Under the pieces are notes generated by a model. The model was given only the letters and a program-made list of their open reading frames with translations, was not told the DNA's origin and ran no database searches. A stretch of DNA of 64,000 bases from G963667675 sp963667675 (lineage in GTDB: Bacteria > Chloroflexota > Dehalococcoidia > Lucifugimonadales > UBA3495): contig OY763929.1 of assembly GCA_963667675.1 (NCBI GenBank), forward strand, positions 1,178,001 to 1,242,000, given 5' to 3'. Made by a program: the position numbers and the translations under genes. Position 1 is the stretch's first letter. Each line of letters opens with the position of its first letter. Positions 50,953 through 58,265 of the stretch are shown here, piece after piece.

Positions 50953-50960
50953 CGGGGCGC

Positions 50961-50988
50961 CCCGTTCGTGGTGAGTCAGTCGAACCAC
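50961..50988. repeat. REP-like element fragment
   Basis: CCCGTTCGTGGTGAGTCAGTCGAACCAC, another copy of the dispersed element, just after the lipoprotein gene. No gene was recognised in 50953-51222 apart from the terminator listed below. Confidence 0.8.
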
Positions 50989-51147
50989 TCTGCCCCCCTG
51001 TCAGCCCGTGGGCTTTCTCCAGTCCGAATATGCCGACGAATTACTGACATCTACCCGGTTGACAGGCGAGGAGATGCTTCTATAACCTCAATGCACGCAA
51101 TCTAATAGCGCACTGGCGTTCCGGGCCTTGGCCCGGCGCCGCACATG

Positions 51148-51180
51148 GGACCGACCCAAAACTAGGGCTGGTCCTTTTTT
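51148..51180 (+). terminator. Intrinsic terminator just upstream of the prohead protease gene
   Basis: GGACCGACCC (51148-51157) pairs with GGGCTGGTCC (51165-51174) with one wobble and one mismatch, followed by TTTTTT (51175-51180). It points toward the protease/capsid genes and ends 43 bases before the protease ATG, mirroring the terminator in front of the terminase module. Confidence 0.8.
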
Positions 51181-51222
51181 GTTGGCCCAGGGGCCGGCCT
51201 TCGAGAATACGGAGGTGACTGT

Positions 51223-51996
51223 ATGGAACAACAGGCCGGTGATTCCTGGGGTAGGGAACGACTGCTGGAGGCCCTGGACGCCTTCCGCCGCGGTGTGAGC
51301 GAGCCGCCCCTGCTGCGGAAATGGACCGGCGCAGGCCCTGAGACAAGCCCCGTCCAAAAGGACGACGGCCCCGGCCCCCGGCTTTCCTTCATCCTTTCCA
51401 CCGACGAGGTGGACCGCCACGGCGACGTGATTTCCGCCGATGGCTGGGACCTGGAGTCCTACCGCAGCAACCCGGTGTTCCTGTGGGCCCACGACTACAC
51501 GCGCCCAGTAATCGGCCGCGCCCTACAGACCTGGACCGACGGCCGCCGCCTGATGGCCCAGGTGGAGTTCGCCCCCACGCCCTTCGCCCAGGAAGTGGCC
51601 ATGCTCTACGCCGCCGGCTACCAGCGGGGAGTGTCGGTGGGGTTCAAGCCCCTCAGCTACGAGGAGCGCAGGCACGAAAAGACCGGCGCGGTCATTGGTA
51701 TCCGGTTCCTGGAGCAGGAACTGCTGGAGGCCAGCGCGGTGCCCGTCCCCGCCAACCGGAATGCCTTGCGCCGGGCGTTGACCGAGGCGCCCCGGGCCGG
51801 GGAGTTCCTGCGCAAGTTCGAGCAGGGAGACTCTCCGGCCCAGGCGGCCTGGCCCCTGCTGACGGCGCGGGTGGACGAACTGGACAAGGCGGTCCAGGAG
51901 ATTGCCCGGACCCTGGCCGTCCTGGACCCTGGCGGCGAAGGCCGGGACGCCGACCTGTCGGACCTGCTCTCGGTCCTCAAGGAGGGACGGCTTTAA
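51223..51996 (+). CDS. HK97-family prohead protease
   Basis: A 257-residue protein of the HK97/U35 prohead protease group. Landmarks are FILSTDEVDRHGDVISADGW, the catalytic-His segment VFLWAHDYTRPVIGRA and the Ser segment GYQRGVSVGFKPL, followed by EQELLEASAVPVPANRNALR. It would cleave the capsid protein during prohead maturation. GGAGG precedes the ATG. It is followed 65 bases later by the capsid gene. The protease normally follows a portal gene, but here the portal is ~30 kb away on the other strand. Confidence 0.9.
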   Translation: MEQQAGDSWGRERLLEALDAFRRGVSEPPLLRKWTGAGPETSPVQKDDGPGPRLSFILSTDEVDRHGDVISADGWDLESYRSNPVFLWAHDYTRPVIGRALQTWTDGRRLMAQVEFAPTPFAQEVAMLYAAGYQRGVSVGFKPLSYEERRHEKTGAVIGIRFLEQELLEASAVPVPANRNALRRALTEAPRAGEFLRKFEQGDSPAQAAWPLLTARVDELDKAVQEIARTLAVLDPGGEGRDADLSDLLSVLKEGRL

Positions 51997-52061
51997 TTCC
52001 CAATCCCCATACCCGGCGAAACCCCAACTAGTCCAAAGCCAATTTAAAGAAGGAGGAAGTC

Positions 52062-53396
52062 ATGACAATCGGAACACAAGACTTGGAGCTAATCAAGAAA
52101 GAGGTTGCCGGCATCCGCGAGTCCTACCAGTCGCGCCTCGACTCGGAAATCCCGCCGCTGCAAGACGAGGTCAAGCGGCTGGGCGACCAGGTGGGCAAGA
52201 TTCAAGACCTGTGGCGCGCAGGCGAGAAGCAGTCCATCCTGGCCCGCTTCGGCGGCGGCGAGCGTCCCCGGGCATCCTACGGCAAGTACACGGGCCTGGA
52301 CCTGCTGGACCTGGCCTGCGTCCGCAGCCTGCTCACCGCCCAACTGCGCGACCCCTCTGGCCTGAATCCCCGGATGCTGGACGACTGGCGGGGCAACCTC
52401 AAGGCGGCCATGGACTCCACCACCGCCGGGGCCGGCGACGAGTTAGTCGATACCCAGGAAGCCCGCGCCCTGTGGGAAGACGTGAACCTGGAGACCGCCG
52501 TGGCCCCGCTGTTCAACACCGTCCAGATGCCCAGCAACCCCTTCCTGATTCCCCTCCAGCTTGGCGACGTGAACTGGTATCCCGGCTCCGAGAACATGGC
52601 CGCCAAGAGCACCGCCCTGGCCACGGCCCGCCAGACCCTCACCGCCTACGAACTGGTGGCCGAGGTGCCCTGGTCCTACGACCTGGACGAAGACTCGGTC
52701 ATCGCCATGATGGAGGAGTTGCGCCGCAGCCTGCTCCGCAACGCCCGCGAGGTCATCGACGACGTGATTCTCAACGGCGACGCCACCACCATCAACAACA
52801 TAAACGCCGACGAGGCGACTATCAGCGCCGCCGACGCCGGCAAGGGCCACTGGCTGCTGGGGTTCGACGGCCTGCTCCACCTGCCGTTGGTCGACAACAC
52901 CGGCCAGGCCAACAACCACGGCGCAGCGGTCTCCGGCGACATGTTCAACGAGGTCCGCTCCAAGCTGGGCAAGTACGGCGTCCGCCCTTCTGAAATGGTT
53001 TACATAACCGACGTCAACACCTTCATCCGCTGCCTGGGCGTAGACTCCTTCCGGACCCTGGACAAGTTCGGCCCCCACGCCACCGTCCTCACCGGCCAGC
53101 TGGGCGCAGTCGAGGGCATCCCCGTCATCGTTTCCGAGCAAATGAAGCCGGCCGATACCGACGGCAAGGTCACCGACGGCGGCAACGACACCGACACCGG
53201 CCGCTTGCTCATCGTCAACCGCGGCCAGTGGCGCGTGGGCTACAAGCGGGAGTTGACCATCGAGACCGTGCGCGACCCGCAGAAGCGGCAGAACGTCATG
53301 GTCGTCAGCTTCCGTATTGCCCTGCAGGAACGCAGCGGCTCCCGCACCACCGCCACCCACACCGCCCTCCAATACAACATCACCGGCGTGGCCTAG
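52062..53396 (+). CDS. HK97-type phage major capsid protein
   Basis: A 444-residue protein with an N-terminal coiled-coil delta domain (LIKKEVAGIRESYQSRLDSE...DEVKRLGDQV) that is normally cleaved off by the prohead protease. The HK97 fold signatures are LVDTQEARALWEDVNL, the E-loop/P-domain stretch TALATARQTLTAYELVAEVP, and VNRGQWRVGYKRELTIETVRD near the end. An AAGGAGG ribosome-binding site precedes the ATG. With the protease it forms a complete capsid half-module. No tail, connector or scaffold genes follow; the next gene is tlyA. Confidence 0.9.
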   Translation: MTIGTQDLELIKKEVAGIRESYQSRLDSEIPPLQDEVKRLGDQVGKIQDLWRAGEKQSILARFGGGERPRASYGKYTGLDLLDLACVRSLLTAQLRDPSGLNPRMLDDWRGNLKAAMDSTTAGAGDELVDTQEARALWEDVNLETAVAPLFNTVQMPSNPFLIPLQLGDVNWYPGSENMAAKSTALATARQTLTAYELVAEVPWSYDLDEDSVIAMMEELRRSLLRNAREVIDDVILNGDATTINNINADEATISAADAGKGHWLLGFDGLLHLPLVDNTGQANNHGAAVSGDMFNEVRSKLGKYGVRPSEMVYITDVNTFIRCLGVDSFRTLDKFGPHATVLTGQLGAVEGIPVIVSEQMKPADTDGKVTDGGNDTDTGRLLIVNRGQWRVGYKRELTIETVRDPQKRQNVMVVSFRIALQERSGSRTTATHTALQYNITGVA

Positions 53397-53464
53397 CCGC
53401 CCCCATTCCGCGGTGTCGCCTAGTCGCCGGCCTCCCCTCTGCACTCCCGGCCTCCCCCTCTGCA

Positions 53465-53503
53465 CTCCCGTTCATCCTGAGGCTCTCGAAGGATGAACGG
53501 GAG
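53465..53503. repeat. Perfect 14-bp inverted repeat, REP-like
   Basis: CTCCCGTTCATCCT (53465-53478) and AGGATGAACGGGAG (53490-53503) around GAGGCTCTCGA. It lies 68 bases after the capsid gene and may terminate it. The rest of 53397-53735 holds only repeat-like DNA (for example GTCATTTCGAGGAGCGCAGC at about 53581). Confidence 0.85.
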
Positions 53504-53735
53504 GGGAGGCCCGCCACACTCCACGTCTCCCACGGTATACTACCCAAGTGATGCCGCCCCCAGTCCAACACCACACCCCTGTCATTTCGAGGAGCGCAGC
53601 GACGAGAAATCTAAAAACGCTCGGCACTGATACTGAATCGGAGCCAAAGACCTTAGACGCCTCCCCGCCACTCTGGGTGACAGTCGAACAGCCCTGCCAA
53701 CCCCTTAACTGCACGTAACCCTACTCGCCAAACCC

Positions 53736-54497
53736 ATGCCTAACCCTCCAAAAAAACCAAACCTCAACCCCCCCGCCAGAAAACGCGCCGACCTCCTCCT
53801 CGTAGACAAGGGCCTGGCCGACACCCGCGAAAAAGCCGCCCTCATGATCATGGAAGGCCTGGTCTTCACCCCCTCAGGCCGCGTCGACAAACCCGGCTCC
53901 CGCATCTTGGAGGACACATCCCTGGACGTCCGCGGCGGCCTGCCCTACGTCGGCCGGGGCGGCGTGAAGCTGGCCCATGCTCTGGACAGCTTTGGCTTAC
54001 CCGTGCAAGGCTTGACCGCCCTGGACGTAGGCGCTTCCACCGGCGGTTTCACCGACTGCCTGCTCCAGCGCGGCGCCCGCCGCGTCTATGCCGTGGACGT
54101 CGGCCGCGGCCAGTTGGACTACCGCCTGCGCCAGGATCCCAAAGTAGTGGCCATGGAAAAGCTCAACGCCCGCTACCCCTTCCAACTGGAAGAAACAGTA
54201 GACCTGGTCACCATCGACGTTTCTTTCATATCGCTGACCATGGTCATACCCTCGGCGCTGGAGCACCTGAAGAGCGGCTGCCCCATCATCGCCCTGGTAA
54301 AGCCCCAGTTCGAGGCCGACAAAGGCGAAGTGGGCCGCGGCGGCGTCATCAAAGACCCCCAGGTACACGCCAAGGTCCTGGGCCGCACCATCGACTGGGC
54401 CACGGGCAACGGGCTGCGGCTGCGGGGCCTCTGCGCCTCGCCCATCCTGGGAGACGCCGGCAACCGGGAGTTCTTCGTGCTCTTGCAGAAACCGTGA
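53736..54497 (+). CDS. tlyA: TlyA-family rRNA 2'-O-methyltransferase
   Basis: A 253-residue protein with an N-terminal S4 RNA-binding domain (RADLLLVDKGLADTREKAAL) and a FtsJ-like methyltransferase domain with SAM motif ALDVGASTGGFTDCLLQRGA, and later VTIDVSFISLTMVIP and ALVKPQFEADKGEVG. TlyA methylates the 2'-O of specific cytidines in 23S (and in some species 16S) rRNA and is linked to capreomycin sensitivity. The N-terminus up to ~residue 16 is a basic Pro/Lys tail. A cinA-like gene follows after 22 bases. Confidence 0.93.
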   Translation: MPNPPKKPNLNPPARKRADLLLVDKGLADTREKAALMIMEGLVFTPSGRVDKPGSRILEDTSLDVRGGLPYVGRGGVKLAHALDSFGLPVQGLTALDVGASTGGFTDCLLQRGARRVYAVDVGRGQLDYRLRQDPKVVAMEKLNARYPFQLEETVDLVTIDVSFISLTMVIPSALEHLKSGCPIIALVKPQFEADKGEVGRGGVIKDPQVHAKVLGRTIDWATGNGLRLRGLCASPILGDAGNREFFVLLQKP

Positions 54498-54519
54498 ACA
54501 TTATTGGAGGACATGTGCC

Positions 54520-54993
54520 GTGGAAGTAACCGAATTGGCTGAAATTCTGACGGCCCGTGGAGAAACGGTCTCGGTGGCCGAGGCCGATACCTGCGGGTTA
54601 GTGGGCTACATGCTGGGCGCCGTCCCCGGCGCGTCCAAGTACTTTCCGGGCGGGGTCATCGCCTACAGCGGAGGAACCAAGCAGCGCATCCTCGGCGTGC
54701 CCGACGACCTGTACAACACCTACGGCACCGTCAGCGAGGAGATGGCCGTCGCCATGGCCAAGGGAGTGCGTGAGCTTACCGGCGCCGACTACGCCCTCTC
54801 GGTCACTGGCGTCACCGGCCCCGGCCCAGGCAGCCGCAACACGCCCATCGGCACGTTCTTCATCGGCCTGTCCGCAAAAGACGGCGCAGACCACGCCATC
54901 CAAGTCCACCTGGACGGCGACCGCGACGCCATCAAGCGCGCCGCAGCCCAAGAAGCCCTGGACCTGCTGGGTCGGCACTTGACGGGCGGGTGA
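54520..54993 (+). CDS. CinA C-terminal domain protein (nicotinamide-nucleotide amidase)
   Basis: A 157-residue stand-alone CinA C-domain (PncC-like). Signatures are VSVAEADTCGLVGYMLGAVPGASKYF (first part), FPGGVIAYSGGTKQRILGV and YALSVTGVTGPGPGS. The enzyme deamidates NMN to NaMN in NAD salvage. The usual Ser in the AES(C/S)T segment is changed: here the segment reads AEADTCG, so a catalytic Ser may be missing and activity is uncertain. GTG start at 54520 with GGAGG upstream. Confidence 0.85.
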   Translation: MEVTELAEILTARGETVSVAEADTCGLVGYMLGAVPGASKYFPGGVIAYSGGTKQRILGVPDDLYNTYGTVSEEMAVAMAKGVRELTGADYALSVTGVTGPGPGSRNTPIGTFFIGLSAKDGADHAIQVHLDGDRDAIKRAAAQEALDLLGRHLTGG

Positions 54994-55010
54994 GTGACTA
55001 TCATGCAGAC

Positions 55011-55039
55011 TTGACGAATGCCACCATGTGCCGTACAAT
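55011..55039 (+). promoter_or_regulatory. Promoter of the second vapBC operon
   Basis: TTGACG (55011-55016), a 17-base spacer and TACAAT (55034-55039) give a near-consensus sigma-70 promoter 40 bases upstream of the antitoxin ATG. A direct repeat CCGTACA/CCGTACA (from 55031 and 55045) flanks the -10 box and could bind the antitoxin. Confidence 0.7.
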
Positions 55040-55078
55040 TATGACCGTACATTAGCTTCCATACGGAGGGAGTGGGAC

Positions 55079-55327
55079 ATGGTCCGGCTGGACGTAAGAC
55101 TCGACACAGAAAGGCGACAACGGTTGGAGGAACTTGCCGCGGCCCAGGGCGCGCCGATTTCCGAAGTGGTGCGCTGCCTGATCGACGGCGCCTACGAGGA
55201 CGTCCAGCGCACCCGGCGCAAGCAGGCCGTCGAACGGCTCATCGGCTTGAACGTGGAGGTCCCACAGGACCCTGAAGTCCTATCCCGGGAATTGGAGGCC
55301 GCTCATGAGCCCGGCGGTCTTCATTGA
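55079..55327 (+). CDS. vapB: Ribbon-helix-helix type antitoxin
   Basis: An 82-residue protein starting MVRLDVRLDTERRQRLEELA, with a following helix (APISEVVRCLIDGAYE), the arrangement of an RHH DNA-binding domain, and a C-terminal tail (VPQDPEVLSRELEAAHE) that would neutralise the toxin. GGAGG lies upstream of the ATG at 55079. Its 3' end overlaps the toxin gene start by 23 bases. Unrelated in sequence to the vapB at 18998. Confidence 0.85.
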   Translation: MVRLDVRLDTERRQRLEELAAAQGAPISEVVRCLIDGAYEDVQRTRRKQAVERLIGLNVEVPQDPEVLSRELEAAHEPGGLH

Positions 55328-55757
55328 CGCCAACGTCCCCATCTACGCCGCCGGCAAGGACCATCCCTACAAACAACCGTGTTCCCGGATTCTCCGCATC
55401 GTGAGCGATGACCCCGAGTCGTTCGTCACCGATGCCGAGGTGCTCCAGGAACTGGTTCACCTCTACTTGTCCTCCCGGCGTTGGGCCTTGGGACGGGAAG
55501 TCGCCCTGGCTTTCGCCGAAGCGATGCGGGGTCGCATAGAACCCGTCCTCGCCGAAGACGCGACCTGGGCGATGCACCTGGCCGACTCCAATCCGGAGGT
55601 CAGTTCCCGGGACCTGCTCCACGCCGCGGTAATGCGACGCCTGGGCAGCGCCCTCATCATCTCGGCCGACGCCGACTTCGACCGACTAGAAGGCATCGAC
55701 AGATTGGACCCCGCCCGCCTCGGACAATGGGAACGGTTAATCCTCGCCGATAGATGA
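55305..55757 (+). CDS. vapC: PIN-domain toxin (VapC-like)
   Basis: A 150-residue PIN ribonuclease with FIDANVPIYAAGKDHP (first acidic residue, Asp8), VTDAEVLQELVH and the C-terminal ISADADFDRLEGIDRLDP, the expected acidic metal-binding set. It pairs with the overlapping RHH antitoxin gene. It differs clearly from the VapC at 18570, being in a different PIN subgroup. Confidence 0.9.
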   Translation: MSPAVFIDANVPIYAAGKDHPYKQPCSRILRIVSDDPESFVTDAEVLQELVHLYLSSRRWALGREVALAFAEAMRGRIEPVLAEDATWAMHLADSNPEVSSRDLLHAAVMRRLGSALIISADADFDRLEGIDRLDPARLGQWERLILADR

Positions 55758-55867
55758 AACCAACGTTCACCGAAAAGCGATGGCTATTGGCGCATTTGGA
55801 GACGGCGCCCGACTTCAATCCGACTACGGCTTTCCAAGCGCCACGATAGATAATGGCCCTGGAAGGC

Positions 55868-56833
55868 TTAAATCCTCAGCGCGTCCAGTTCCTGAACACG
55901 GCGGGCTAGGCCATCGCCAAGGGACATCTGCGCAGAAACCCGGGTTGCGGCGACTCTCAAGGAAACGGTGGCAGGAATTGCGGCTATGCCTAGTCCCGTT
56001 GCGGCCAGCCCTGAGCCAACGCCGCTCCAAACAGCGGCGCGGCGAACCGACTTGCCGACCCTGGAGGTAGTTTCTCGCAGTGTGGCTTGACCAGTCAGGT
56101 AGCGGTATCCTCCAATCGTGACCGCGACCCCGAGGGCGCCAAGGGGCACCACGTCGAAGGCGGACTCAGCCGATACGTGAGCGGAATTCGCGAGGGCGCT
56201 CTCCATCTGCTCTTCGAACTGCCTCCGAACGTTGTCCGCGGTCACTTGCGCGTTCAACTCGGCGTGAGAGATATCGCTACCAATGACGCCATCCGATCCG
56301 CTATCCATTTCGGCAGGCACCACAATGGGGTAGTCTGGGTGGTCTTGCAATGCGCTCTTGATGTAAGACATGCTTTCCGTAGCCTTCATCTGGAGACGCT
56401 GAACAGACTCTCCGTTTTCATCGACGATTTCCAAGTCCCAACCCTTCTCGGATGGCGATTCAGCCAGCCTGGCGCTCTGGCCTGGCGCTAGTCGCAGTTC
56501 ACCCAAAGACCCACCCTCGTTAAGCCGGTCCCTACCCAATATTTCAAAGTATTTACCCTTGATATTGCTTAACTGGCCTTGGCTCAATTCCCCTGTCGCG
56601 ATGAGGTTGTCTTTGATTGTGGGATAGGCTTTCAGGGCTTCCATCAACTGGGGATTTACCTCCGGCTCCAGGCCCAGGTTCAACAGGTCGTCGAGGCCGA
56701 CGTCGGCGGCCAACGCAGCGAGTTCCAAGACCTCCTTCTCGTTGCGGATGCGGTACTTTTCAGCCAGCGCAAGCACGGCATCCCGGGACTGCGGAGGGTA
56801 CTGTTGCGCCAAGGCGGTGAGGTCTCCTAGCAT
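55868..56833 (-). CDS. Nuclease-fold-like protein with C-terminal membrane helices (uncharacterised)
   Basis: A 321-residue protein. Residues 1-90 are helical. Residues ~90-170 resemble a PD-(D/E)XK/restriction-endonuclease-type fold: KGKYFEIL (Glu97), GWDLEIVDENG (Asp133) and RLQMKATES (Q-x-K at 148-150). Residues 228-245 and 270-292 are Gly/Ala-rich membrane helices (DVVPLGALGVAVTIGGYRYL, GVGSGLAATGLGIAAIPATV). Its ATG overlaps the stop of the upstream 118-residue gene (TAATG), so the pair is translationally coupled. Membrane-attached nuclease effectors of conflict systems are the closest analogy. The fold call is by motif only. Confidence 0.55.
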   Translation of the reverse strand: MLGDLTALAQQYPPQSRDAVLALAEKYRIRNEKEVLELAALAADVGLDDLLNLGLEPEVNPQLMEALKAYPTIKDNLIATGELSQGQLSNIKGKYFEILGRDRLNEGGSLGELRLAPGQSARLAESPSEKGWDLEIVDENGESVQRLQMKATESMSYIKSALQDHPDYPIVVPAEMDSGSDGVIGSDISHAELNAQVTADNVRRQFEEQMESALANSAHVSAESAFDVVPLGALGVAVTIGGYRYLTGQATLRETTSRVGKSVRRAAVWSGVGSGLAATGLGIAAIPATVSLRVAATRVSAQMSLGDGLARRVQELDALRI

Positions 56834-57189
56834 TACTTGGCCCCTTCATTGAGACTTTGCTGAAGCTGGCCGACGGTTTGCTCCAGCGCCTCTATGCGGG
56901 CCGCCTGTTCCACAGTGTCTCGGTGCAGGCCCATCAACACCCTGGTAACCGCGTCGGTGAATTCGTTATGCTGGCGAATGTCGGAGCCGGACATAATCTC
57001 GGCGGAACGCTTGGCCGTGTCACGGGCGGTATTCAACTGGTCGGAAACCCCGGCGCGCTCCGCTCCTGAAGTCATCGCCTGATCAGCCCGTTTAGCCGCC
57101 TTCGAGACGGCGTCAGCGCCTTGCTCCGCTGCCCTGCCCAGGGTTTTCTTGAATCGCCCGAGTCCCGTTTGCTCGTCGCTATTAGACAT
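56833..57189 (-). CDS. Coiled-coil protein coupled to the nuclease-like gene
   Basis: A 118-residue highly charged helical protein: a basic N-terminal half with Ala/Lys heptads (KTLGRAAEQGADAVSKAAKR) and a C-terminal coiled coil (VEQAARIEALEQTVGQLQQSL). No signal or membrane helix. It is the first gene of a two-gene operon with the 321-residue protein, overlapping by one base. A regulator, immunity or oligomerisation partner is plausible, but no family is recognised. AGGAG lies about eight bases before the ATG. Confidence 0.6.
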   Translation of the reverse strand: MSNSDEQTGLGRFKKTLGRAAEQGADAVSKAAKRADQAMTSGAERAGVSDQLNTARDTAKRSAEIMSGSDIRQHNEFTDAVTRVLMGLHRDTVEQAARIEALEQTVGQLQQSLNEGAK

Positions 57190-57262
57190 ATCCTGCTCCT
57201 GTTTTGTGTTGGTGCGGCTGGATGGTACAGAGTTCGAACTAGTCAGCCCGCCCCACCCCTAA

Positions 57263-58093
57263 CTACCCCAACTCCACCCGCCGCAGCAAGTAAGCGTCGG
57301 AACCCATAATCTCCGGCACATGCTTGGCAATGACCGCGGGGTCGTCCCTGGACGTGAACACCCGCCCGGTGAGGGCCTCTGATTCGTCGCTGGCTAGGAA
57401 CACAGTCATCTCCGCCGTCAGGTCGGGGGACTCTCCCTTGCCGGCCAGCACGCCGCTGATGTAGTCCCGCAGCTCGGTGAGGCCCGCAGCCTCGGCGTCG
57501 TCACGGTTCCCCTCCAGCATCCGGGTGGCGACCCCGCCGGGGCACACGCAGTTCACCCGGATATTGGAACCGGCCAGTTCCAACGCCATGACCTCGGCGA
57601 TCTTCATAATTCCGACCTTGCCGGCCACGTAGGCTGAGAACAGCGGATAAGGCACGATTCCTCCGCCGGCGCAGATGTTGACGATGCGGCCCCGGTCCCG
57701 CTCGACCATGGCGGGAAGAACCGCCCGGGAGCAGTAGTAGGTGCCGAAGAGGTTCACCTGTATGGTGTTGACCCACCGGTCAGGGTCGGCCTCGTGCAGC
57801 ATGCCCAGCGGCCCGGCGCTCCCGGCGTTGTTGACCAACACGTCGATGGCGCCAAAATGTTCCAGCGTCTGTGCCGCCATGCGGTCGGCCTGCTCCCTGT
57901 CGGCCACGTCGGTGGGCACTACCAGCGCTTCTCCTCCCAGGTCCCGCACCTGCCGGGCAGTCTCCTCCAGTTCGGCAGCGGTCCGCGAAGCCAGGGCCAG
58001 GCGCGCTCCTTCCCTGGCGCAGGCCAGGGCTATGGCCCTTCCGATGCCCCTTCCCGCCCCGGTGATTATCGCTACCTGTCCTTCCAGGCGCAT
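57263..58093 (-). CDS. SDR family oxidoreductase
   Basis: A 276-residue short-chain dehydrogenase with the cofactor motif ITGAGRGIGRAIAL, NNAGSAGPLG and the active-site SAYVAGKVGIMK (Tyr-x3-Lys). The catalytic Ser, normally about 13 residues before the Tyr in INISS-like segments, is replaced: here the segment is VNICAGGGI. Activity may therefore be reduced or rely on another residue. Substrate unknown; NAD(P)-dependent oxidation or reduction is expected from the fold. Confidence 0.9.
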   Translation of the reverse strand: MRLEGQVAIITGAGRGIGRAIALACAREGARLALASRTAAELEETARQVRDLGGEALVVPTDVADREQADRMAAQTLEHFGAIDVLVNNAGSAGPLGMLHEADPDRWVNTIQVNLFGTYYCSRAVLPAMVERDRGRIVNICAGGGIVPYPLFSAYVAGKVGIMKIAEVMALELAGSNIRVNCVCPGGVATRMLEGNRDDAEAAGLTELRDYISGVLAGKGESPDLTAEMTVFLASDESEALTGRVFTSRDDPAVIAKHVPEIMGSDAYLLRRVELG

Positions 58094-58154
58094 GGTAGTT
58101 GTCCTCCATAACGCAACCGGCCTAGCCGCCAGCCCAGCTAATCTCCCGCCGCGG

Positions 58155-58244
58155 TCCGTTCGTGGTGAGGCCCTTCGTCTGGCTCAGGACAGGCTCTCGA
58201 ACCATGAACGGACTGCGCCTTCGACAAGCTCAGTCCGAAACGGG
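58155..58244. repeat. REP-like element
   Basis: TCCGTTCGTGGTGAGGCCC ... CCATGAACGGA followed by a second core CCTTCGACAAGCTCAG. It lies between the penicillin acylase stop and the SDR gene start; the whole 58094-58265 gap is occupied by it. Confidence 0.85.
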
Positions 58245-58265
58245 AGGCCTGGAAATGAAAAAGCT

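Noticed and set aside
52062..53396. Encapsulin shell protein instead of a phage capsid protein
   Set aside because: It has an N-terminal coiled-coil delta domain and a prohead protease gene directly upstream, typical of phage rather than encapsulin.
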